DNA from: Allobosea sp.
GTDB lineage: Bacteria > Pseudomonadota > Alphaproteobacteria > Rhizobiales > Beijerinckiaceae
Length of the DNA: 64,000 bases
Assembly (NCBI RefSeq): GCF_030695125.1
Contig: NZ_JAUYTP010000029.1
Span: forward strand, 310,001-374,000
Reading direction: 5' to 3'
Shown: positions 57,062 to 64,000 of the stretch, piece after piece
Numbering within the stretch: position 1 is the stretch's first letter
How the letters are laid out: each line of letters opens with the position of its first letter
Notes under the pieces: generated by a model
What the model saw: the letters and a program-made list of their open reading frames with translations, nothing else
Database searches by the model: none
Told to the model about the DNA's origin: nothing
Translations under genes and position numbers: made by a program

Positions 57062-58135
57062 TTAACGCGGCAGCAGCGCCCAGTAGTCGAGATCGAGGAT
57101 CACATCCGCCTCGTACTGCGCCCCCGTCTTCAGCGGATGGTCGGCGCAGGGCCGGTTCTTGGTGGCCACGAGCCGCAGCCGCAGCGCGCCGACATCCGCG
57201 CGGCCGGGCAGCGGCGCCGTCTCCAGAACCTCGCTCCAGGCGAAGACGGTATCGCCGGCAAACAGCGGCGCGACATGGCGTCCGCCATTGATCGCGGCGA
57301 TGTGGAAGGCGTTGCCGAGCCCGTTGAAGGACAGCGCCCGCGCCAGACTGATGACATGCCCGCCATAGATCAGCCGCTTGCCGAAGCGGGTGGCGCGCGC
57401 GCCATGTCCGTCGAAATGGACCTTCGCCGTGTTCTGGTAGAGCCGCGTCGCGATCTGGTGCTCGGCGTCCTCGACCGTCATGCCGTCGATATGGTCGATG
57501 CGCTCGCCTGTCGCGTAGTCGCCCCAGCGGAAGGGGCTGCCGGCCAGCGCGTCGTCATAGGCCGAGAGGTCGAGCGCCGGGCAGCCCTCGCCGAGTTCCT
57601 CCGGCGGGACGGCTTGGGGCAGTTCGGGCACCTGCTCGGCATGGGCCGCCGTCCCCGGCTGGCGCTTGCGCACCAGGACCCAGCGCGCATAGCTCAGCAC
57701 GATCTGACCGTGCTGGTTGCGGCCGATCGAGCGGACATAGACGATGCCGGCATCGCCCGCCGAGGTCTGCTTCAGCCCGATCACCTCGGAGGTGGTCGAG
57801 AGCGTGTCGCCGGGAAAGACCGGCTTCAGGAAACGGCCATCGGCATAGCCGAGATTGGCCACCGCGTTGATCGAGATGTCGGGAACCGTCTTGCCGAAGA
57901 CGATGTGGAAGACGAGGAGGTCATCGACCGGGGCGGCCGGATAGCCCACGGCCCGGGCGAAAGCATCCGAGGACTGCACCGCGAAGCGCGGGCCGTAGAG
58001 GGCGGTGTAGAGCGAGACGTCGCCCACGGTGACGGTGCGCGGCGTCGCATGCACGATCGCGTCGCCGAGATGGAAATCCTCGAAGAAGCGCCCGGCGCTC
58101 GTCTTCGGCAGGGGGGTCTGGGTCGATCCGGGCAT
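57062..58135 (-). CDS. mch: mesaconyl-CoA hydratase (double MaoC domain)
   Basis: 357 residues made of two MaoC-like hotdog domains. The N-terminal FFEDFHLGDAIVHATPRTVTVGDVSLYTALYGPRFA and LLVFHIVFGKTVPDISINAVANLGYADGRF closely match mesaconyl-CoA hydratase of the ethylmalonyl-CoA pathway, which interconverts mesaconyl-CoA and beta-methylmalyl-CoA. The second domain has HIDGMTVEDAEHQIATRLYQNTAKVHFD. This implies acetate or C1/C2 assimilation without the glyoxylate shunt; other pathway genes are not in the window. Same direction as sdhCDAB but 154 bases away. Confidence 0.9.
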   Translation of the reverse strand: MPGSTQTPLPKTSAGRFFEDFHLGDAIVHATPRTVTVGDVSLYTALYGPRFAVQSSDAFARAVGYPAAPVDDLLVFHIVFGKTVPDISINAVANLGYADGRFLKPVFPGDTLSTTSEVIGLKQTSAGDAGIVYVRSIGRNQHGQIVLSYARWVLVRKRQPGTAAHAEQVPELPQAVPPEELGEGCPALDLSAYDDALAGSPFRWGDYATGERIDHIDGMTVEDAEHQIATRLYQNTAKVHFDGHGARATRFGKRLIYGGHVISLARALSFNGLGNAFHIAAINGGRHVAPLFAGDTVFAWSEVLETAPLPGRADVGALRLRLVATKNRPCADHPLKTGAQYEADVILDLDYWALLPR

Positions 58136-58212
58136 GGGCTCGCTCGCGATGGTCAGCCAGCGATTGTGCGCCGCAACGGGCGGCGGCGTAAAGGCCCGGC
58201 ACCTGAACGCGG

Positions 58213-58318
58213 GTCATCCCGGACGCAGCGAAGCGGAGATCCGGGATCCATTCCGGAGCGCTGACCGGAGGCGTTCCGGAATGGATCCCGGGTCTCCCTG
58301 CGGTCGCCCGGGACGACG
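58213..58318. repeat. palindromic intergenic repeat, family B, copy 6
   Basis: GTCATCCCGGACGCAGCG on the left; GGGATCCATTCCGGAGCG facing CCGGAATGGATCCCGG; right arm decayed to CGGGACGACG. Confidence 0.85.
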
Positions 58319-58354
58319 CAGCGTATCCCAAGCCCCCCGAGCGATCGTAAGTCC

Positions 58355-61123
58355 TCAGACGAACTGCCCGTGGCAGTGCTTGTACTTCTTGCCTGAGCCG
58401 CAAGGGCAGGACTCGTTGCGGCCGACCTTGCCCCAGGTCGAAGGATCGGCCGGGTTGCGGTCGAGCACGGCGGTGTCGGCCTCGAGCGCCGCGAACTGCA
58501 TGCCCCCGGAACCGTAATCGCCGAAGGGCGAGGGCAGCGCGTCCTGCTGCGGCGGCGCCTCGTCGGGCTGCTCGAAGCGGACCTCGATGCGCATCAGATT
58601 GCCCGTGACCTGCTCGCGCAACCGCCCGATCAGCGAATCGAACAGCTCGAAGGCCTCCTGCTTGTATTCGTTCAGCGGGTCGCGCTGGGCGTAGCCGCGC
58701 CAGCCGATGACCTGGCGCAGATGATCGAGCGTGACCAGATGCTCGCGCCAGAGCGTGTCGAGCGTCTGCAGCAGGACCTGCTTCTCGACATAGACCATCA
58801 CCTCTTCGGTGTTGCGTTCGATGCGCGCGGCATAGTCCTCGTCGGCGAGCTTGCGGATGCGCTCGCGCAGCTCGGCATCGGCGATGCCCTCTTCCTTCGC
58901 CCACTCCTCGATCGGCAGATCGAGATTGAGGAACTGCATCACGCCTTCCTTCAGGGCGGCGGTGTCCCACTGCTCGGGATAGGCCTCCTCGGGGATGTGG
59001 CGCGTCACCAGTTCGTCGGCGACGCCCTGGCGCATGTCGTCGATCGTCTCGCGCACGCTGGCCTGGCGCATGAAATCGCGGCGCTGCTCGAACACGACCT
59101 TGCGCTGGTCGTTCATGACGTCGTCGTATTTGAGGATGTTCTTGCGGATGTCGAAGTTGCGCGCCTCGACTTTCCCTTGCGCCTTCTCGACCGCCTTGTT
59201 GATCCAGGGATGGACGATCGCCTCGTCCTCCTTGAGGCCGAGCTTGGTCAGCATGCCGTCCATGCGGTCCGAGCCGAAGATCCGCATCAGATCGTCCTGC
59301 AGCGACAGGAAGAACTTGGAGCGGCCCGGATCGCCCTGGCGGCCGGCGCGACCGCGAAGCTGGTTGTCGATGCGCCGGCTTTCATGGCGTTCGGTGCCGA
59401 CGATGTAGAGCCCGCCGGCCTTGAGCACGCGCTGTTTGAAATCGGCCACCTCGGCGCGGATCTCCGCCTCGCGCCGCGTCCGCTCCTCGCCGTCGGGCAT
59501 GTCGCCGAGATCGTGCTTGATGCGCATGTCGGCATTGCCGCCGAGCTGGATGTCGGTGCCGCGGCCGGCCATGTTGGTGGCGATGGTGATGACGCCCGGC
59601 GCACCCGCCTGCGCCACGATATAGGCCTCCTGCTCGTGGAAGCGGGCGTTCAGCACGGCGAAATAGTTCGAGGGCTTGCCCTGGCGGGCGGCCGCATAGA
59701 TCGGCTCCAGCGCGTTATCAGCCGAGAAGTCGATCTGCTGGAATCCGTCCTTCTGCAGCATCTCGGCGACGAGTTCCGAGCGCTCGATCGAGGTCGTGCC
59801 GACGAGCATGGGCTGGCCGAGCTTCTGGGCCTCCTTGATCTCGCGAATGACGCCGCGGACCTTCTCCTCGAAGGTGCGGTAGACCTCGTCATCCTCGTCC
59901 TTGCGCGAGACGGGCACGTTGGTCGGGATCTCGACGACCTCGAGCTTGTAGATCTGGAAGAACTCGTCGGCCTCGGTCGCCGCCGTGCCGGTCATGCCGG
60001 CGAGCTTCGAATAAAGCCGGAAATAGTTCTGGAAGGTGATCGAGGCCAGCGTCGCGTTTTCGGGCTGGACGGTGACGCCCTCCTTGGCCTCGAGCGCCTG
60101 GTGCAGCCCTTCCGAATAGCGCCGGCCGGGCATCATGCGGCCGGTGAATTCGTCGATGATCACGACCTCGTCGTTGCGGACGATGTAGTCCTTGTCGCGG
60201 GTGAACAGCGAATGCGCCCGCAGCGCCTGGTTGATGTGGTGGACCAGCGTGACGTTCTGGGCGTCGTAGAGGTCGCCCTCCTTGAGCAGCCCGGCCGTGC
60301 GGAGCAGCTCTTCCATATGCTCGTTGCCGGCCTCGGTCAGTGACACCGCGCGCTGCTTCTCGTCGATCTCGTAGTCGCCCTTCACCAGCCCGGGCAGGAC
60401 CTTGTCGATCGTGACATAGAGGTCCGACTTGTCGTCGAGCGGGCCGGAGATGATCAGCGGCGTGCGGGCTTCGTCGACCAGGATCGAATCGACCTCGTCG
60501 ACGATCGCGAAATGATGCCCGCGCTGGCTCATCTGGCCGACGTCGTACTTCATGTTGTCGCGCAGATAGTCGAAGCCGAACTCGTTGTTCGTGCCGTAGG
60601 TGATGTCGCAGGCATAGGCCCGCTGGCGCTCCTCGTCCTCGATGCCGTGGACGATGATGCCGACGCTGAGGCCGAGGAAGTTGTAGAGCCTGGCCATCCA
60701 CTCCGCGTCGCGGCGGGCGAGATAGTCGTTGACCGTGACGACATGGACGCCCTGGCCGGCGAGCGCGTTGAGATAGGTCGGCAGGGTCGCGACCAGGGTC
60801 TTGCCCTCGCCGGTCTTCATTTCGGCGATGGCGCCTTCATGCAAGACCATGCCGCCGACGAGCTGCACGTCGTAGGGGCGCTGGCCGAGCACGCGCTTGG
60901 CCGCCTCGCGCACGGTCGCGAAAGCCGGCACCAGGAGATCGTCGAGCTTGGCGCCCGCCGCGATCTGCTCGCGAAAGGCGGTGGTGCGCGCCTGCAGCGC
61001 CTCGTCGCTCAGCGCGGAAACCTCTTTCTCCAGCGCGTTGATCGCAGCGACCCGGGGGCCGTAGCCCTTGACGCGCCGGTCGTTCGACGAGCCGAAGAGT
61101 TTCTTTGCGAGCGCGCCAAGCAT
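58355..61123 (-). CDS. secA: preprotein translocase ATPase SecA
   Basis: A 922-residue motor that drives Sec export through SecYEG. Walker A is [32 protein letters not shown] carries the DEAD-like box, and [14 protein letters not shown] is the second nucleotide-binding fold motif. The C-terminal zinc finger [14 protein letters not shown], which binds SecB, is intact. Normal length. It is divergent from the parvulin gene. Confidence 0.97.
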   Translation of the reverse strand: MLGALAKKLFGSSNDRRVKGYGPRVAAINALEKEVSALSDEALQARTTAFREQIAAGAKLDDLLVPAFATVREAAKRVLGQRPYDVQLVGGMVLHEGAIAEMKTGEGKTLVATLPTYLNALAGQGVHVVTVNDYLARRDAEWMARLYNFLGLSVGIIVHGIEDEERQRAYACDITYGTNNEFGFDYLRDNMKYDVGQMSQRGHHFAIVDEVDSILVDEARTPLIISGPLDDKSDLYVTIDKVLPGLVKGDYEIDEKQRAVSLTEAGNEHMEELLRTAGLLKEGDLYDAQNVTLVHHINQALRAHSLFTRDKDYIVRNDEVVIIDEFTGRMMPGRRYSEGLHQALEAKEGVTVQPENATLASITFQNYFRLYSKLAGMTGTAATEADEFFQIYKLEVVEIPTNVPVSRKDEDDEVYRTFEEKVRGVIREIKEAQKLGQPMLVGTTSIERSELVAEMLQKDGFQQIDFSADNALEPIYAAARQGKPSNYFAVLNARFHEQEAYIVAQAGAPGVITIATNMAGRGTDIQLGGNADMRIKHDLGDMPDGEERTRREAEIRAEVADFKQRVLKAGGLYIVGTERHESRRIDNQLRGRAGRQGDPGRSKFFLSLQDDLMRIFGSDRMDGMLTKLGLKEDEAIVHPWINKAVEKAQGKVEARNFDIRKNILKYDDVMNDQRKVVFEQRRDFMRQASVRETIDDMRQGVADELVTRHIPEEAYPEQWDTAALKEGVMQFLNLDLPIEEWAKEEGIADAELRERIRKLADEDYAARIERNTEEVMVYVEKQVLLQTLDTLWREHLVTLDHLRQVIGWRGYAQRDPLNEYKQEAFELFDSLIGRLREQVTGNLMRIEVRFEQPDEAPPQQDALPSPFGDYGSGGMQFAALEADTAVLDRNPADPSTWGKVGRNESCPCGSGKKYKHCHGQFV

Positions 61124-61518
61124 GTTGGGCCTTTCGGTGGTATGGTCTTGGGGCCGCGCGGCTCATGCGCCGCGTCCCAGCCGGAAACCTGAATTCTCAA
61201 TGCGACCGCGTGTTTAGACGCGCGCGGGGGCGGGGTCCAGCACTGCCTTGCAACGCTTTTCACCTCTCGCGGGGTGCCGAGCCGCAGATGGGCGGGATTG
61301 CGGGAGATGTAGGGTTTGCGCGCGACGCTTCCAAGACCGGAACCGGCGGGCACCGCGCAACCTTGCGGCAGCCGCGTCGGCGCTGCCCCGGGGGCGGTCC
61401 AGCAAAGCTTCGTGAGGCCGCGATCCCGAGGCTTTTCGCGCCTTGCCTTTGCCGCGTTCAACTGGCAGTGCAGCCGCGATCGAAGATTTCGGCTCTGTTT
61501 CGAAAAAAGGGCATCCCC
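61124..61518. other. 395-base divergent region between secA and the parvulin gene
   Basis: Holds the promoters of both genes but no gene or known RNA that I can support. CCGCGATC occurs twice (near 61419 and 61475), and GC-rich hairpins are frequent. Nothing else seen. Confidence 0.4.
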
Positions 61519-62364
61519 ATGAAATTGTCTCGCCTCGGCATGCTCTCGCTTGGGCTCGCGCTCGTCGCGACGCCGGTCTTCGCGCAGGCCGACAAGGTCG
61601 TTGCCAGGGTCGACGGTATCGCCATCACCGAGCGTGAGATCGGGCTCGCGACCGAGGACCTCGGCGAGCGGCTCGCGCAGCTTCCCGACGAGCGCAAGCG
61701 CGACGAGGTCATCAACTATCTCGTCGACCTGAAGCTGGGCGCCAAGGCCGCGATCGCCGCCAAGACCGCCGACGGCCCAGACTTCGCCGCCCGCCTCGCC
61801 TATTTCCGCGAGAAGATCCTGCTCGACCAGTATCTGACCGCCGAGGCCAAGAAGGCCGCGACCCCGGAAGCCGCGCGCAAGCTTTATGACGAAACCACCA
61901 AGGCGATGGCGCCGGAGGAAGAGGTCAACGCCCGGCACATCCTGGTCGAGGACGAGGCCCAGGCCAAGGCCGTCGCCGAGCGCCTGAAGAAGGGCGAGGA
62001 CTTCGCCAAGGTCGCCGCCGAGCTCTCCAAGGATCCGGGCTCCGGCAAGGAAGGCGGCTCGCTCGGCTGGTTCACCAAGGACCGCATGGTGCCCGAATTC
62101 GCCGAGGTCGCCTTCAAGCTGAACAAGGGCCAGGTGTCCGACCCGGTGAAGAGCCAGTTCGGCTGGCACGTCATCAAGGTCGAGGACAAGCGCAGCAAGC
62201 CTCTGCCCGATTTCGCGATGGTGAAGCCGCAGATCGACCAGTATCTCGAGCGCAAGGCGCAGCAGGACATCATCGTCGCGCTGCGCGACAAGGCCAAGGT
62301 CGAGCGTCTCGACCAGCCGGCCGCGCCCGCGACGCCTGCTCCGGCCGAGCCGAAGAAGCCCTGA
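61519..62364 (+). CDS. periplasmic peptidyl-prolyl isomerase (parvulin)
   Basis: 281 residues with a signal peptide (MKLSRLGMLSLGLALVATPVFAQ). A SurA-N-like helical region precedes the rotamase domain: VNARHILVEDEAQAKAV…GEDFAKVAAELSKDPGSGKEGGSLGWF and KSQFGWHVIKVED. The tail is Ala/Pro-rich. It assists folding of exported proteins. AAGGG precedes the ATG at 61519. It is divergent from secA, a common pairing in Rhizobiales. Confidence 0.93.
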   Translation: MKLSRLGMLSLGLALVATPVFAQADKVVARVDGIAITEREIGLATEDLGERLAQLPDERKRDEVINYLVDLKLGAKAAIAAKTADGPDFAARLAYFREKILLDQYLTAEAKKAATPEAARKLYDETTKAMAPEEEVNARHILVEDEAQAKAVAERLKKGEDFAKVAAELSKDPGSGKEGGSLGWFTKDRMVPEFAEVAFKLNKGQVSDPVKSQFGWHVIKVEDKRSKPLPDFAMVKPQIDQYLERKAQQDIIVALRDKAKVERLDQPAAPATPAPAEPKKP

Positions 62365-62394
62365 GCGAGCGCTGACTCGCGAATGAGCCTTTGA

Positions 62395-62428
62395 CATGGC
62401 CCGCGCCCGACGCGGGCCATGTTCGTTT
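62395..62428 (+). terminator. terminator after the parvulin gene
   Basis: 11-bp perfect stem CATGGCCCGCG (62395-62405) / CGCGGGCCATG (62411-62421), loop CCCGA, then TTCGTTT. Sits between convergent genes. Confidence 0.8.
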
Positions 62429-62805
62429 CAGACGAGATCGTCGAGCTTCACGCGCAGGGCGCCAGCGATCTTCTTCATCGTCGCCAGCGTGCCCTCGCGC
62501 TTGCCGGTCTCGATCTGCGAGAGATAGGGCTGGGCGATGCCCGCCTGCGCGGCCAGCGCGCTGACAGTCAGCCCGCGATGCTCGCGCCAGACCCGCACGA
62601 GGTTTTCGCCCGCGAGGATGCGATCGACCATGGCGGAGGGCACAAACTCCTCCTCGCCCGCGGCGAGACGACGTTTGGCCTCGTCATAGGCCAGCACATC
62701 CTCGGCCATTTCGGCAGCGTCGCGCAGCCGCTCGAACGTCGCTTCCGGAACCACGATCATCCGCTCTCCGCCGGGTCGGACGATGACCTCGAATCCCTCA
62801 TCCAT
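62428..62805 (-). CDS. XRE-family antitoxin of a RelE/HigB-type module
   Basis: 125 residues. The N-terminus looks like a neutralising arm (VPEATFERLRDAAEMAEDVLAYDEAKRRLAAGEEEFVPS). The C-terminal XRE domain is HRGLTVSALAAQAGIAQPYLSQIETGKREGTLATMKKIAGAL. GAGGAGG lies just upstream of the ATG at 62805. It follows the toxin gene by 12 bases; toxin-first order is typical of HigBA-like and some RelBE-like pairs. Confidence 0.9.
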   Translation of the reverse strand: MDEGFEVIVRPGGERMIVVPEATFERLRDAAEMAEDVLAYDEAKRRLAAGEEEFVPSAMVDRILAGENLVRVWREHRGLTVSALAAQAGIAQPYLSQIETGKREGTLATMKKIAGALRVKLDDLV

Positions 62806-62817
62806 ATGCTGTCCTCC

Positions 62818-63069
62818 TCAGTCGTAGATGCGGCTGCGATGGCCGATATCGAGGATGTCGAGGACGGCGCCGTCCTCATCGAAAATGACGCGATAATCGC
62901 CGATCCGCAGGCGATAGCCGTCGCGCCCCTGAAGCTTTCGGACATTCGTAGCCAGACTCGCGGGAGCCTCCGCATATTGTTCGATCTTGCCTCGGATGCG
63001 CGCCGCCGTCCCCATCGGTAGGGCGCGCAAGGCCCTCAATGCCTTCGTCTGGTAGACGATCCGCCGCAT
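62818..63069 (-). CDS. RelE/ParE family toxin
   Basis: An 83-residue basic protein of the RelE/ParE fold (KALRALRALPMGTAARIRGKIEQYA…VRKLQGRDGYRLRIGDYRVIFDEDGAVLDILDIGHRSRIYD). R and K residues of the RelE RNase site are present in the RLRIGDYRVIF strand and the C-terminal HR. It is expected to cleave mRNA on the ribosome and to be held in check by the adjacent XRE protein. First gene of the pair. Confidence 0.9.
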   Translation of the reverse strand: MRRIVYQTKALRALRALPMGTAARIRGKIEQYAEAPASLATNVRKLQGRDGYRLRIGDYRVIFDEDGAVLDILDIGHRSRIYD

Positions 63070-63079
63070 GGGACGAGCT

Positions 63080-63094
63080 ATAGCATATCGCTAT
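63080..63094. promoter_or_regulatory. operator-like dyad at the toxin-antitoxin promoter
   Basis: ATAGC-ATATC-GCTAT, flanked by a direct repeat GGACGAGC at 63071-63078 and 63095-63102. On the minus strand a -35 TTGCTC and -10 TATAGC with 16-base spacing bracket it. Likely the site of XRE autoregulation. Confidence 0.5.
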
Positions 63095-63177
63095 GGACGA
63101 GCAAGTGTCGTGCGGGCGCACCTTGCCTTCGCGCCGCCCCTACGGCACACCGGCCTCCCGCACAGGAGACGCCACCA

Positions 63178-64000
63178 TGGCCGGCAAGGATGTTCCCGTT
63201 TCCCCGCTCGCGCCGAAGCGCCAGCCCAAGGTTCCGCCGGTTCCCGGCGTGCGCTTCGCCACCGGCGAGGCCGGCATCAAGTACAAGGGCCGCACCGATG
63301 TCTGGCTCGCTCTGCTCGACGAGGGCACGCAGGTCGCCGGCGTCTTCACCCGCTCGAAATGCCCCTCCGCGCCGGTCGACTGGTGCCGCGAGAATTTGAA
63401 GCAGGGCTCGGCGCGAGCCGTCGTCGTCAACTCCGGCAACGCCAATGCCTTCACCGGGCTGAAAGGCCGCGATTCCGTCGCGCTGACCGCGAAGATCGCG
63501 GCCAAGGCCGCGGGCTGCAAGCCTGAGGAGGTCTTCATCGCCTCGACCGGCGTGATCGGCGAGCCCCTCGACGCGACGAAGTTCGAGGGCGTGCTCGAGG
63601 TTTGCGCCAAGCGCGTGGCGGACGGCCCCTGGATCGACGCCGCCCGGGCGATCATGACGACCGACACCTTCCCCAAGGCGCTCTCCCGCAAGGCCAAGAT
63701 CGACGGCCATGAGGTCGTGCTCGCCGGCATCGCCAAGGGCGCCGGCATGATCGCGCCCGACATGGCGACAATGCTCTCCTTCGTCTTCACGGATGCGCCG
63801 ATCGCCGCGCCCGTGCTGCAGGCGCTGCTCTCCAAGGGCGTGAAGGGCTCCTTCAACGCCGTCACCGTCGACAGCGACACCTCGACCTCGGACACGCTGA
63901 TGCTGTTCGCGACGGGCAAGGCCGCGGCGCGTGGCGTGCCGGCGATCACCGAGATCGGCGATGCCCGACTCTCGGGATTCAAGCGCGCGCTGAACGCGCT
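63178..64000 (+). CDS. argJ: glutamate N-acetyltransferase / ornithine acetyltransferase, partial (runs off the window)
   Basis: The first 274 residues of ArgJ, the bifunctional arginine-pathway enzyme that recycles the acetyl group. [12 protein letters not shown] and STGVIGEPL are conserved. The self-cleavage site with nucleophile T198 is in [17 protein letters not shown] precedes the ATG at 63178. The reading frame is open to the last base. Confidence 0.95.

Overview
The window is a GC-rich alphaproteobacterial chromosome segment, most likely from Rhizobiales. Bosea or a close relative is my inference, not a database result. The evidence is the gene neighbourhoods (secA / parvulin / argJ; ftsE-ftsX-YdcF-plsC; tsaD-gpsA opposite hemD-mitofilin-hemY; sdhCDAB beside a mesaconyl-CoA hydratase), GAAC-N7-GAAC LexA-type boxes, and three families of palindromic intergenic repeats of the kind common in Rhizobiales. 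No rRNA, tRNA, CRISPR array or insertion sequence was recognised.

Layout. 1-6.6 kb: a small DMT transporter, a PAS/sigma54 activator, and a divergent cyanate operon (Tat-exported binding protein, permease, ATPase, cyanase) behind a clear -24/-12 promoter and three copies of ACGA-N4-TCGT. 6.6-13.7 kb: a DUF3422 protein, two unknown proteins, a 23-residue hydrophobic mini-protein with its own terminator, an ABC-2 exporter whose ATPase carries an in-frame amber codon in the signature motif, and an APC permease coupled to an exported methyltransferase-like protein. 13.8-24.1 kb: a chemoreceptor, prfC, OmpW behind an FNR/FixK box, an Lrp regulator divergent from cysteine dioxygenase, a GH19 lysozyme-like enzyme, a Cys/Met PLP enzyme, TspO, a receiver protein, hpt and a zinc-ribbon protein. 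24.3-31.3 kb: ftsEX-ydcF-plsC, a small protein with a LexA-like promoter, a ChaC-like cyclotransferase, DUF2125, rpoH. 31.5-43.1 kb: rluD, hemY, a HemD-mitofilin fusion, tsaD, gpsA, an EVE protein, a DUF2235 hydrolase, acs.

43.1-45.9 kb is a compositionally odd accessory island. A 704-base GC-rich non-coding stretch is followed by an AT-richer two-gene operon (unknown 232-residue protein, then an XRE-ImmA/IrrE metallopeptidase), with an inverted repeat over its predicted promoter. This is the best candidate for an undescribed system. 45.9-53.3 kb: tetR, adaptor and RND pump genes with a perfect 38-bp palindrome at the tetR start, then a glutamine amidotransferase / FAD oxidoreductase pair. 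53.5-64 kb: sdhCDAB, mesaconyl-CoA hydratase, secA, a periplasmic parvulin, a RelE/XRE toxin-antitoxin pair, and argJ running off the end.

Physiologically the window covers cyanate-nitrogen use, acetate assimilation (acs plus one ethylmalonyl-CoA pathway step, feeding the TCA cycle through Sdh), sulfur amino acid metabolism, heme synthesis and envelope biogenesis. Much regulation can be read directly from palindromic sites.
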